Assembly (NCBI GenBank): GCA_009760855.2
Contig: WPIO01000003.1
Span: 3,914,001 to 3,978,000 of the forward strand
DNA: 64,000 bases
Reading direction: 5' to 3'
Source of the DNA: Cristatella mucedo
Taxonomy: Eukaryota; Bryozoa; Phylactolaemata; Cristatellidae
Shown here: positions 33,447-45,400 of the stretch, one piece after another
Numbering within the stretch: position 1 is the stretch's first letter
Layout: the number at the start of each line of letters is the position of its first letter
Notes under the pieces: model-generated
What the model was told of the DNA's origin: nothing
What the model saw: the letters and a program-made list of their open reading frames with translations, nothing else
Database searches by the model: none
Program-made: the position numbers and the translations under genes

Positions 33447-36400
33447 TGTGTGTGTTAGTGCATGCGTGTGTATTACGTATTTGCAGTTACGCTGTTTTTC
33501 AATGTACTTGTACACATATTATACGATAGGTATTGTATTATTTGTTCAGTTTGCTATCGTGCAGGAAGTAGATGATATCACTGAGGGATATATACACATA
33601 GCTATTTAGCTATGCAGTGGCTCAGCGACTGTGCTCAGACACCCAAGGTTTTGTTCTTCGTGACCATCTTGGCAGCGGCAGCTAATTATGCAAATGGCCT
33701 AGGCAGGTGGGACAACTTCTCCCGAAAGCGATACCAATAATAATAATAATAATAATAATAATAGTAATATGAATAATAATAATAACAATAGTAATATTAG
33801 TAGTAGGATTGATAATGATTTTTATTGCGCCCTAAAATAACTAGATCTCTTTCTTGACATTTGACACCTGCTTTAAAGGAAGCAAGTCAATTGGTTAGTG
33901 ATAACATGCATAATGTCAGTTTTTGTATGCACACGACGGACAATACACTACTACTCAGGGCAAATGTGTGGAAAAGGTGAATTTTTTTCTTTTTTTTTAA
34001 AAGGTAATAAAGTCTGGGGATGTCCAACGTCATTCAGGAGTGAGTTTTTGTCTTTGGGAGCTTTCGAACTGAAGGCATGGTCTACACAGGATTTGAAGTT
34101 GTTTAGAGGCACAGCTAAACAATTTGAGTCAGTAGAGCTGGTGGCACGATACTTAGCCTGATTGGGAAGTAGTTCAGAGGCTGGAACAAGAGAATAAAAT
34201 GACCTAAAAATTAGGAAAAGATCCTTGAAGTTCGATACTCTGCTTGACATGGGGGCAGTACAGGTCAAAGAAAAGTTGTGTAATGTGGTAATTGCAACGG
34301 TAGTGGCAGACAAAGGTGAGCTGCAGGGTTTTGAACTAAATTTTAGTGCCTTATTGTACAGGCCAGAAGATCTGCGAGTAGTCACTTACAAAAGTTAAGA
34401 TATGATGTTACAGATGCACGGACCAAGTTGAATGTGGCATTCCTGTTTAAGCAGGCCAGATTTTTTGCGATTGTATAGAGCTGAAAGTAGGTAGACTTGC
34501 TTGTGGAGCTAAGATGGCCGTTTAGTGAAAGGTCACTTTGGAATAGAAAGCCCAGATTTCATTCAGATGTGACAGGACATATGCTGCTCGAGCCCATTTT
34601 GGGGGTCATGGTTTCCAATTTACAAGTAACACTATGTTTGCCCAAAACTACTTTGTTAGTTTTTATTGTCATTCAATTTGAGCAATTCTCTTCCGTCAGC
34701 AATGCAGGTTGCAAGGGTGTTGAGAGAGTTTGAAGTGCCGGAAGGCAGGGCAGATCAAAGTGAAGGTACAGCTGTGTGTCATCTGCATAACAATAAAAGC
34801 GTAGACTGTGCCTGTCGATTGCTTCAAGCAATCATAGTGAGCTGTGATGGCACACTAGGTAAGGCAGTTGCTTTCACGACCTCGGAACCGAGGTCGTGGG
34901 TTCGATTCCTGCGGTGGGCGATTCTTTATCGCCACTGCAAGAGGTGGTGATAGCCGTAAAGGCTCTTCTGTCGCTATACAAAAAAGAGGCTGTTTAATCA
35001 GCTAGGATTTATTTTATTTAATCCAGTTACTCTCACTCCTTCATTGAAGGTTTTTTGACACCTTTTGAATATTACTGCTCAGCTGTTTGTTCGGACAATA
35101 CCTATTTCTTACGACTCCGAGTATGCCATCAGTCCCACCGGAAATTAAAAAATTTATAGACATGTTGGTAGTTTTACGAGTGTCGAGAGATCATAATTAA
35201 AGCAAGCTCTGCGCGAAGGTTGTTGATGCTACTTAGCTACTAGCTTGAGCCAGCAGCCCAAATTGTGTACTTGCCAGGCTTGGTAACTTCACTAAGTGAG
35301 ATATGAAAGGCTAAAGCTCCGATGTCTGGCTATGCCGATGCATTGAGCATTAAAGTGAAATCTAGGAGCTGGCTTGCCCACATTTGCGTGGTATGCACAT
35401 CACAAGGAGGTTTTAACTGTTTAGCGTCCTCCACAAACGACTGAAAGCTTGGCCCGTGAGCATAGCTGTGTGTTGCCAAATTAGTGATTCCGGTTTACCG
35501 AAAGGATAGCTTATTGTACTCACGTGGGAGAGGAACTGGTTTAAAGGTTACAGCACAATGTGCTAATGGGTGCAATAGGTATGCGCTCGTTGGTCTTACT
35601 TGTGACATCCTTGTCATGAAATAATAGCATAAGGCGAAGCTGGAGAGGGCTATTGCATAAGTGCAAATGAGAATATTGTTGAGAAATGCTGAGGAGGCTA
35701 CTAATCTAACCGAATTCAAGTCGAATCTCAAAGACTTACTGCCTGCCATTGATTTCGTTGTATTGTTTGCTGCTTAAGAGTGGAACAGGAGGACTCATAG
35801 AAAATATAGGGAAGGCAATGGAAAAGGTTGCTTGTACACAGAATGAGCATGCATCTTTCACTCACTTGTGTGAATATAGTCTCCGTTGAGTGTGTCTCGT
35901 AAGTTCAGCTGTGTGAAAGTGTTAATTAGTGACAATTTTACCCAGTATGGCTTGTTTTTGTGCATGGGTAGGTGTTCAGCAGTTGGCTGCTATTTTTACT
36001 GTGTGGGGTTAGCCTTGCTAAGTAGAGCGTGTACTTACGTGTCCAGGCCAAGTCATGGAGCTACTACCATTCAGTTATTATCATTATGAGCTCAAGGTCA
36101 TTGGTCATTGCAGAGATCAGCCTCCTTGGAAGGACTGGACAGTAGCAATGGCTGTGAAGATTTTTCAGGATCGGCATTGCTTAGTCAATTGTGTTTCGAA
36201 GCTAAAAGTTAATATGACCTTCTAACTATTGGAAATCCTACAGATTGGGCCTCTTTTATCTTATCCTCTGTATACCCCTCTAACGTAAAATCCCAGTCAT
36301 TGCCCGGTCATCTTCCGAAGGTTAATTTCAGGGCCTCACTCTCCGTGCACCTCGAGTTGCATTAGCCCAAACCTTGGCATTCATTAATTTGCACAGCTGC

Positions 36401-39400
36401 TAGTTTATCAATCCTTACGTTATAGTGTGTTGAGATGGCCGATGATGGTCACTGACAAGTGCTGACTTAACTTATTTGATGCACTGGTTCCTCGACGGTG
36501 GCAGATTTTAAGTAAGACAGTTTGGCTTTTCTTTTTTAAGGTGAAGTGCATAGTTTTCTTCCTTTGTCTGTAGGTATCAGCAAGTGGTTGCACCAATGAG
36601 TTTAGCAGCATATATCGTCGTACTCTATATGCTGGATGCGTTACAATTTTACTCGTTAACTTGTAAATGCAAACCGTGATACAGGTTAGCTGATTTTTCT
36701 AAAATTGCTTGACCTTTTGACAGATATAGCTTAATTGGTAGAGTACTGGCCAAATGAGAGGCTGATTCGCCTGTTCAATGCGACTTTTTTTTTTTAGCTC
36801 CCAGTCCTTCGGCAGACGGCCATCGGTCTGTCTAAATTTTCAAATTGTATTTCCTTTTTAAATGTTTATGCTTTCTTAGCATATATTCAAGTGGTTGCTG
36901 AAATATATTCTTTACTAGGTGTAAGGCAAGTGAGAATGAATGTGCTAAGTTCACACTGAAGTGCTGCATCTGCTGCCTCTGGTGTCTCGAGAAGTGCTTG
37001 AAATTTATCAACCGAAATGCCTACATCGTTATAGGTAAGTGATTGTCAGTTCTTGTCGCCATCATAGTCTACAACTTGATTTTTTGTCCTTTGCATTTCA
37101 GTAAGTTTACTGTTATGTTCTGTCGGTGTGTGACAAGATGGCAAAAATATCAATCAAGCAACAGTCATGTTAAATATGTGCATATGAAGTCGAGCAGACG
37201 AAGACTGTGTACCAACGAATGCAGTCTATCTTGCCGTGCAGTCACGAGAACGCTCGGAGATGGAATGAGCTACATGGGCCGTGTTTGCTGCTGGTTTCTT
37301 CTTCTTTTATTAGGCAACAGAGCCTGGGCTGGTAGTGGCTGCAACGTCCAGTGATTGACTGGGTTAGTACTATATGAATCCTTATTCATCCAGCACCGAT
37401 ATAGACAAAAGGCACAACACTTTCTGTGTGGGATACGTTTTCCTCCAGTTTATCCAAAGTTTATTAATTGTCTGCTTCAGGCATCTCGGCAGATTCACCC
37501 CAGCGATGAACACGGCCACAATCCCAGTACATAAATCTCGCTTATATTTTCGGACCCAAACTTTAGTCGGCAATATACTGAAAGTCTGAAAAGGGGATGC
37601 ACCACTGATTTATTTTATAGGCAGCATGCTCGGTATCTATGGTGCTGAAAGGAGGTATTGAGTGCCTCCCGGTGAGAATCCTTAACGTTGCTTGTGGCTC
37701 GTTCATTTTTCTATCTGTTTCAACCTTTGCATCGTCACGGCTTGTTCACCAGGAATTCCGAAGGTTTGCTATGCTTAATCTTGTAGTTGTAATAGTACGT
37801 GTCTTCCAAGTGGGACTGCATGTCAATGGTTGGGCTCTCATGCCACGGTGCCGCCCTCGCGTTCATTTGGCCAAGCCTTGCAAGAAGCTTCGGCTCTGGT
37901 CGGTGGCCTATTTATTGTACACTAATCCTTGCTCGAAGATTGGGAAGCCACTTCTAGGATCTTTATTGACACTATGTGGCCAAGTGCACAGCTTCGGGAT
38001 GCACTGTCTAGTTTTGTTAAGGACATCGATGAAGTGTGCTTAGGCAAGGGAATGTTCTTTAAATGTAGCTGATGTTTAGGTGCAGCTGTTATATGTTATC
38101 TATCTCCGCCTATAACTCTGTAACTCTACAAAGCCACAAAGGCTATGTGGGTGTTATACGGGAGAGTTTTGTATAGCACACTCAAAGGCTAAGCGGAGTT
38201 CGGTCCGCATTTGGTAGCCAACAGACTTCATCTCATGCAGCAAAGAGGAAGTAAGAAGCATAGCTGAGTCAAGCTAGCAGTTGAGGTAATGAGTAGCATG
38301 GAAGTAGCAGCTCTGAACGACCGGAAAGGGTGTGCCATAGTTGGCAGCAGGAGAGTAGATGTCGTTGCATAAGAATTGTGGAAGTGAGTTCCACAATTCC
38401 ACCTGAAGAGCAAAATCTTCAGTCATCAACAGTCATTAAGCTTATGAATGGAAAAGCTAATTTATTACCTGTACAGGACCTTAGGACACGAGGAGGCTGA
38501 AACTGGTGCAGTAATTCAGCTAGGTTACGGAGGAGCCAAGCCATGGCAGGCCTTGCGGGTCAGCGTAAGAACTTAACTCTGTATCCGTTGATCAACCGGC
38601 AGCCATCCAAGGAGTTTCAGCAAAGGAGACACGTGGTCAAACCTTAGGGATTTTCAAACTAGCCTTGCAGCCATCACCAGCTGCAGTGGCCTAGTGGCTT
38701 TTTCGGCAGCCCAGCTAACAGGGATTACAATAATTTAGCTGAGACATAACTAAAGAACTAACTAAGGAGCTAGTTGGATTTTTAGCAAGTCACCTTGGAA
38801 GATGGTTCCTAATTTAAATAGGGGTCGGACGATGGCTAGCTGTGGAAGCAGTCTTCTTAACGTAGCTTTGAAAATTTAGGCTGCTCTCGACGACACCTAA
38901 ATGCACAGAGCACACGGGGATGGCTGCACAACGCGATCCCCTATTAGAAGAGTAAAGTTTTCTAGCCTAGGCACATGCTTGAGGTGTCCTATGAGTGGCA
39001 GTTCTGTTTGATCGTCGTTTAGTTTAAGTCTAATTGACGAAAGTTATCTGTTTTAGTGAGAAGGGAACAATCCCGAGCAGTTGCTTGGTAACTTTTAAGT
39101 GTTCAACTGTACCTGTTGCAAAAGCATACCGTTAGTTCCCCTGCATTTCATGCTGAAATTCGAGCAGCGAACATACCATCACATAAGCATACCGATGTGT
39201 TGCTCCTGCCTGTACTACATGCATTGTATTCTGTTGCAAGAAGCCACATGCATAGCAATCCTTTTGCAAACTATTCGGCTTTTTGTGACCTATCAGTCCT
39301 AAGGTGGACATTAATTGGGCGGACATGTGAATAGGGAGCTTTCAGGCTGCTTAGTTCTGCTCAGTTATTAAGCACTTGACTTCTTGGAGAAGGGGCGCTT

Positions 39401-42400
39401 ACGCGGCTCAGTTGTGGGCCTCGTTTAAGGGAGTCTTAGGTAAATGCCGGAACTTCTTTAACATACGACGGCAGACGCATGTTAATATGAAGTCGGCAGT
39501 CGCTCGATCAGCTGCCGATGTGGCTTCTGCCAACAAGATCATGCTGATTTTGATGTATTCGCACATGGCTGCACCAGATTGCATGAGTGCCGTTACACGT
39601 GGCGGTACAGAAGACCTTCCCCAGTAGCTGCTCTCGTGCATAGTGGACTGCACGTAAGCATCCGGATCTATTGCTTGCTGCCGTGTGCATACCTGTGTGC
39701 ACCCACGTCTCGTGCTTTCCCATAGCATCTGCATATACTGCCATCCGTTTTACTTAACTTCAGCTGTGGCACTGCGCCAATCTACTTCCAAGCTTTGACT
39801 TTAACCCTTGGCGAAGGCTAAATGCTATACGGAATACCTTACCACTGGCATGCACACGACTCTTGAGTGCAGCGTTTCCGTGTTTTGCTGGGGGTCACTG
39901 TCAGCCATCATCACCGACTTTTTGATCGACCCTCAATTTACGTGGCATTAGCTGAGCATGGCTTTAGCAGATTTTGAGCCCTTGCTGCATTTATTTAGTG
40001 CCGTCCTGTTACTATTCTTACATGCAAGTGCTGTTTTTGCTGTTTCTTGCCCGAAGCTCTTGCCAGCTGAGCAGTATGCAAAGGAGCATAGTACATGCTG
40101 AATCGTAATGAGCTAATGATCGTGAATGAATGCATTGTTTTTAGCCATCAGCAGCACGGACTTCTGCCATGCCAGGGTTAAGGTAAGAGAAAGATGGCCA
40201 GCGATCATTATACACATTCCCAAGACATCTATTTTTAAACTTCTATTATATCTTTTGGTTTGAATGTGAATTCCATCTTCTGCCTGCAAAGACACCTGAC
40301 AAGCTCTCATGTCAAGGGCCTGGGCAGGGGTGGGGCAACCAAGGAACTAGCCTGGGGTCTCATGCTCACTAGTTTTACTGCGGCAACTAGCTTTTGCTGC
40401 ACACTGTTCAAGGCATCCTGCGTGGTTGTGCAAGTAGTCTTGCGATTAGGGATGGCGCTCGACGTTTGAAAATGCTCATGTTCTGGCAAACGCCGCTCGA
40501 GCGCCTAAAGTATCCGGCCGCGTGTGCGAGATACAAGTGGACTCTCTTTGGTCCAGTCGTTGATCGTCTTTTTAAATGCATTGTTGCACAGTTACCTCTA
40601 AATTTATCAGATTGTTCTCTCTTTACTTTCAGGCTTTCAAAACCTTAGCTGAAAACATGTTAAGAGTGGCAGCCATCAATAGTGTCGGGGACTTCGTCTT
40701 ATTCTTAGGAAAGGTGTTGGTGACCGCTGCCAACGTGGGCATTGCGATTGCCCTTTTCGAGGTGTGTGCAACGTTCTTGCCTGCTCTGCACACGATGAAC
40801 CAGATGGCCGGTGCTCGGCCGATTACTTGAAGCAGCGCTTGATTCGACACTTGCATTTGCTTGCACAATTTTGCGCTCGTGCGGTTCTGTGCCGATATCC
40901 TTGCTGCCCGGTGTGCTACGTGTCCACGTGTGCGCGTGCATTGCTTCCTGCCTTCGGTTTAGCCTCACGACTTTGCTGACGGAATGCGCTTATCGTGCAG
41001 GCATTACTCGCTTGTCTGCTGCTGCCGTGTTTGCAATTGCCTTCCTTACGTAGACAAAGCGTTGCTCGGTTTGTTGGTGCTGCTTTGGCATGGAGCTAAC
41101 TGGTAGACAAGCGGGGTCGGTGGGCGGTCTTTCTGTCGTCGGCGGTGCATCTGCCACCGTCGTGATTTGTAAATGAGCACCGTCGTGGATGTATCAAAAT
41201 AGCGGAGATTTTTCTGCTTTCACTTTTGTCCAGCTTTTCTCACTACCACTCTCTTTCAGCGATATAACGCAGATAAGCCGGACGGTGAGAAGCACTTGTA
41301 CCTGCTGCCCCTAGCCGTCGTGGGCGCGCTCACATATGCCGTGGCCGACGGCTTCCTATCGGTGTACGAGGTAAGTAGTTTTTTTCTGCTTGATCACCGA
41401 GCAGCTACTAAGAATTAGGTCGGTGAGAGGTTGTGCATTATTGTGTATCAGTTTTTGTGTGATTTTCCTAGCAGCTCATTTTGCTCATTTTGCGGTCCAG
41501 CTGGATGCGGTGGCACATCATGTCTACAGGGGGCGTCTGATATTCGGCCTGTTGATTTGATTGGCTCGTTTTAACCCCCTCCCCACTCATCGTCTTTATC
41601 GTCGTCCGAGCATAACCCGAATCCTGTATCGTAGCGCTCTTTTATGAAAGCACCTGTAGTGGTTGTGGAGCTATGCCTTTTTGTACGCAATCAAATGCAA
41701 GTGATGACGAGCAAGCCAGATCCCACATTCGCACGATATTGGTACAGCGGCTAGCGTCTCGAAGTACAGCCAGCGAGTCGTAGAAGCAGCTCCAATGCAT
41801 ATAGTATACAGACGGTAGCACAACACAACACAATCGCCCATTGAGCGTCCAAGCTTAATGTTTAATTACTATGATGGCTCGATGCTCACTGCCAAAAGCG
41901 ACTGATGAGCATCACACGAGGGCAATCACTTTTGAGGAAGCTTGGCAATAACTGACTTATCATTATTGGAAAGCTTACGATATAGGAATTGCAGGTTTCG
42001 ATACACCCGGTTCCTAACGCCCATAATTCAGGAGCTGCTAATAACAGTAAACGTTCGTGGCAACCATAATCTCGGCCCAATTGACAGCGTACTCTGTTTA
42101 AGCATGGTTGGTGATGAGCCGCTAGTTTCGGTGAGGAGCCGATTAATCGATGCATTTTTGAAAGAGAAGGGGGTAACATATGCACCACATGTTGAGCCTG
42201 AAAGACTTCAACAAATATCTGGGTGAAACAGAACCTGTCGTTGAAATCTCAATCTTAAACCACCCAAATGCTGTGAAGTCTAATCCTCAATTGGGCCTTA
42301 GGTGTGGTTGGTATCCAGAATAGGGATTTACAAGTTTATCAGAAGTGCTACGATACAGTACGAAGTAAAGAACGGGTGTGCTAATTGAGTATTCTTTAAA

Positions 42401-45400
42401 CGATGAAGTTATAGCAATGCACGGCGTGAGACGATGCCTGCCGGTGGTGCAGATGCAGTACCCAAGGTGTTCGATGCAGCATTTGACTTACTATGCTTGC
42501 AGTAAGCTGTAGCAAATGTAAACGGGTACCCTTCCAAGTAATGATCTTGCCCTATCTGTGCCGAGAATTGCATACGAGAATTGCACAAGGTGTGCCCATC
42601 CTTCCTTCACCGATGCCTGTTGCCAAGCTGGCTCTAGACTTTTGAGGATTGTGCTGTCTGACCTCCGATGACCTCAGACACCAGCCCCTCTCGTCTATTC
42701 TCGTGCCTATCGGCCTGCCAGGTGTAGCGCTGTAACAGCCGCAATGTTGCTCCCATGGTTTAGTGTGTGGTCAAAATTAGCGAGTCCATGCCGAAGGATA
42801 TCAACCTGAAATGGAACTGGTGTGTTTGCGGTCATCTGCTTCGATAGCGGCTTCGTTTTTGGCTTTTCCCCCTTCGTGCTTCTTTTTCCAAAAGACTGCT
42901 GGTTACAGATGTCTTTGCTTCGCAAGTCGATGGCAGATCGCTGACTCAAGCTGCTCACAGAATGCTTGCACTATTCACCTGACCTCTATTACCCTAAGCC
43001 CCAGCAATTGACTACCAAAGAATCACTCAGATAATGTGAGGTGACTTTGTAGAAGCCGTGTTCCTGAAGCAAAGTGCCGTAAAGCCGATGAGCCAAGTGC
43101 TGCTAACAAAACCTTAGTTTATAATTAGTTTATAATTAGTTTATAATTAGTTGACTCCGGCATGGCAAACGTCCTCGAGCTAAGTAATTTGGTGGTGGTG
43201 ACAGTTATACTTGTTGGTGGGCCTTAATACCCAAGGGTGCCATGGGAGGGGGGCTTCCAGGCTGCAACCCTTATGATAGTCAAACAAGGATGGTCTCACC
43301 CATTTGCGATTGGTTGGCTTGGGAAGGTCAAGGCTCGACCTGCTTCTTGGGAGGTTCAACCTAGGGAGGTCATATCCTTGCCAGGCCCTAGGGTGTTACT
43401 TGCGAAAGGACACTTCTGTACTAGATTATCACAAGGTCATCCAACCTTGTCCTTACTCATGTGAAAGTTGCAGTCAATAGGTGGTCCGTGTTAAAGCTGC
43501 CCCAGCCTGTGGCTCGGTAGGCAGCTCTGCACGAATTGGTCGAAGGGAATCAGAGATCCAAGCACAGCTACCAGATCCACTGAACAGTCAAAGTGGAACG
43601 ACTGTCTCCCATAGTTAATGCACCGTGTGTGTTAAACGTGCAAAAACGTGGTAGCCACGGATTTTGGGCATTTAAACATTGTGTTTCAAACGACTGGCAA
43701 GTCAGCGAGTTTTTAGCGTTTTGCTCAATACGAGCTCTCTTATGTCTGGGCAGTCGCTGTGGGCACGAGGAGAGAGGCTTTCCCTCGACCGAGGGTCAGC
43801 TTTGTCCGGGTCGTTTTGGCGCCTAGTTCAAGATGCCTCCGGAGGTCTCCGCTCGACAGCTTCACGAAAGGGAGACTGTAAGTCTTGCATCAAATGGCCC
43901 TAAGCAACCAAAAAGGGCATTGACGCTTAGAATCAGCTATTAAGTGGTGAGCTACGATGTTAAAAGTGTGAAACGCATTGCATTTTGCCCAGTAGATCAC
44001 GTTCAGGTTAGCCTAGGCAGACGGTTTGGCGACTTCCACCTGAAAAAATCTTGCTGATTTAACAGCCGTATTTGTATAGCAGCAGAAGAGCCTCATTTGG
44101 CTTGCAGTTGGCAATAAAGGATTCCCTAACGGCAGGATACGGACCCTCGACCTCGGCCGTGAAGAGGGAGCACCTTATCTCTTTGGCTATCACAGCCCAG
44201 TAAAGATGTTGGCTATTCGCCGAAGAGGGAAGCACTCTGGAAGCTTAGTGCTGGCGACCACTACCGGCACGGTTATCTGCTTAGAGACACTGCCCCAGTG
44301 GTTTTCCAGACGTGGCATGTTGAGAAAATTTTGCCAAACACAAGCCTTTGCTCACCGAGCAGCACAGAAGAGATTATCTCAGATAAGCCCACGCCCACTG
44401 CACGGTAGACGGCTGGAGTCGAGTTTTATAGACCGACTAGTCAACATTCATGCTGTTTGCTAATAGCAAACGAAGAATATCCATAAGTGGTTGAAAATAT
44501 GAGATGTGCCACCCTTACTGGGTCCGGGCAGCTGATTTGATTATGGAAGTATAGTGATTTGGGGCTGTTTCTGCTCAACCGGTGTCGGAATTTGACACCG
44601 TAATGACGGACTTAAAGACTTAGCATTGTACATCGATCTGGTAAAATGCTGGATTCCAAGTACGTGAGCTCGTCTGGGGGAATAATTACATCTAGAAGCA
44701 GGACAATGACACAAAGCACACAGCAAAAACTTCTAAATGGTTTTTGCTGAAGCAGCTTTAAGAGTCATTGGTGGGCTGAGTTAGTCGCCGGACCTAAATT
44801 CCACAGAACAACTTTGGGATAGGTTGGAGCGGCCTGTGGGTCTGATTCTGTTCCCCCCACTAATAATACAGAAGAGCTGTTTAGCCAGCTGCAGTACTTT
44901 CGGGGGTAATATTACGCCAGAGACTTCTAATAAGAGATTGACAGACTCAGTGCCGCAGAATATAAAAAGTTAGTAAAAACCACAGCTGACCGACCTCCTA
45001 TTAAGGTATTTGTGCTGTAAATAATATTTTATTGATGCAAGACGTTAGCTTGCATTTAGTTATGTATTCTTCTGTATGCAAACTCAAAAGCCATCAGCCG
45101 GTACCAGGTTTGCAGCATCACTTTAGGTGGAACAAGACTTTTGTGAAGGATTGCCTGCTCTCCCCTCTAGCTCTCTGCCGGAAGTGACACGAGAGGCAAA
45201 CTATGAGCTCGGGTGGCAGGTGTTCAAAATAACTGGCCGAGTATGCAAAATTGCGACTATCTTTCCCAGCTGTTCTTTCTGCTGTCTTTGCTGCTGCCGT
45301 CCGTTTGTATTGATTTGTTTGATTAGTTTGATTGATTAGTTTGTATGAGACTTGTGTGGTGATGACCTCCGAATGTACTCGGCAGCCATTCAGCCTTTTA

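Larger units (their letters stand above)
33317..36918 (+). other. SLC44 intron 10 (3.6 kb)
   Basis: Contains a (GT)n microsatellite at 33385-33455, a minus-strand family B LINE (33735-34830) and a SINE-2 (34838-35030). From 35031 to 36918 I see no recognised feature. Confidence 0.75.

Noticed and set aside
33194-33609. Open frames rich in Cys/Val and His/Thr
   Set aside because: They read the (GT)n microsatellite next to SLC44 exon 10.
37035-37085. A candidate SLC44 exon reading [11 protein letters not shown] after the catcatag acceptor
   Set aside because: The intron would be only about 32 bp, the end phase is wrong for exon 13, and the NFCTSA-like motif is absent. The 38-bp exon at 40145 fits all constraints.
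40260-40469. Frame with NSIFCLQ and TSFCCTLFK as alternatives for SLC44 exon 12
   Set aside because: No suitable acceptor or donor pair and wrong phase.
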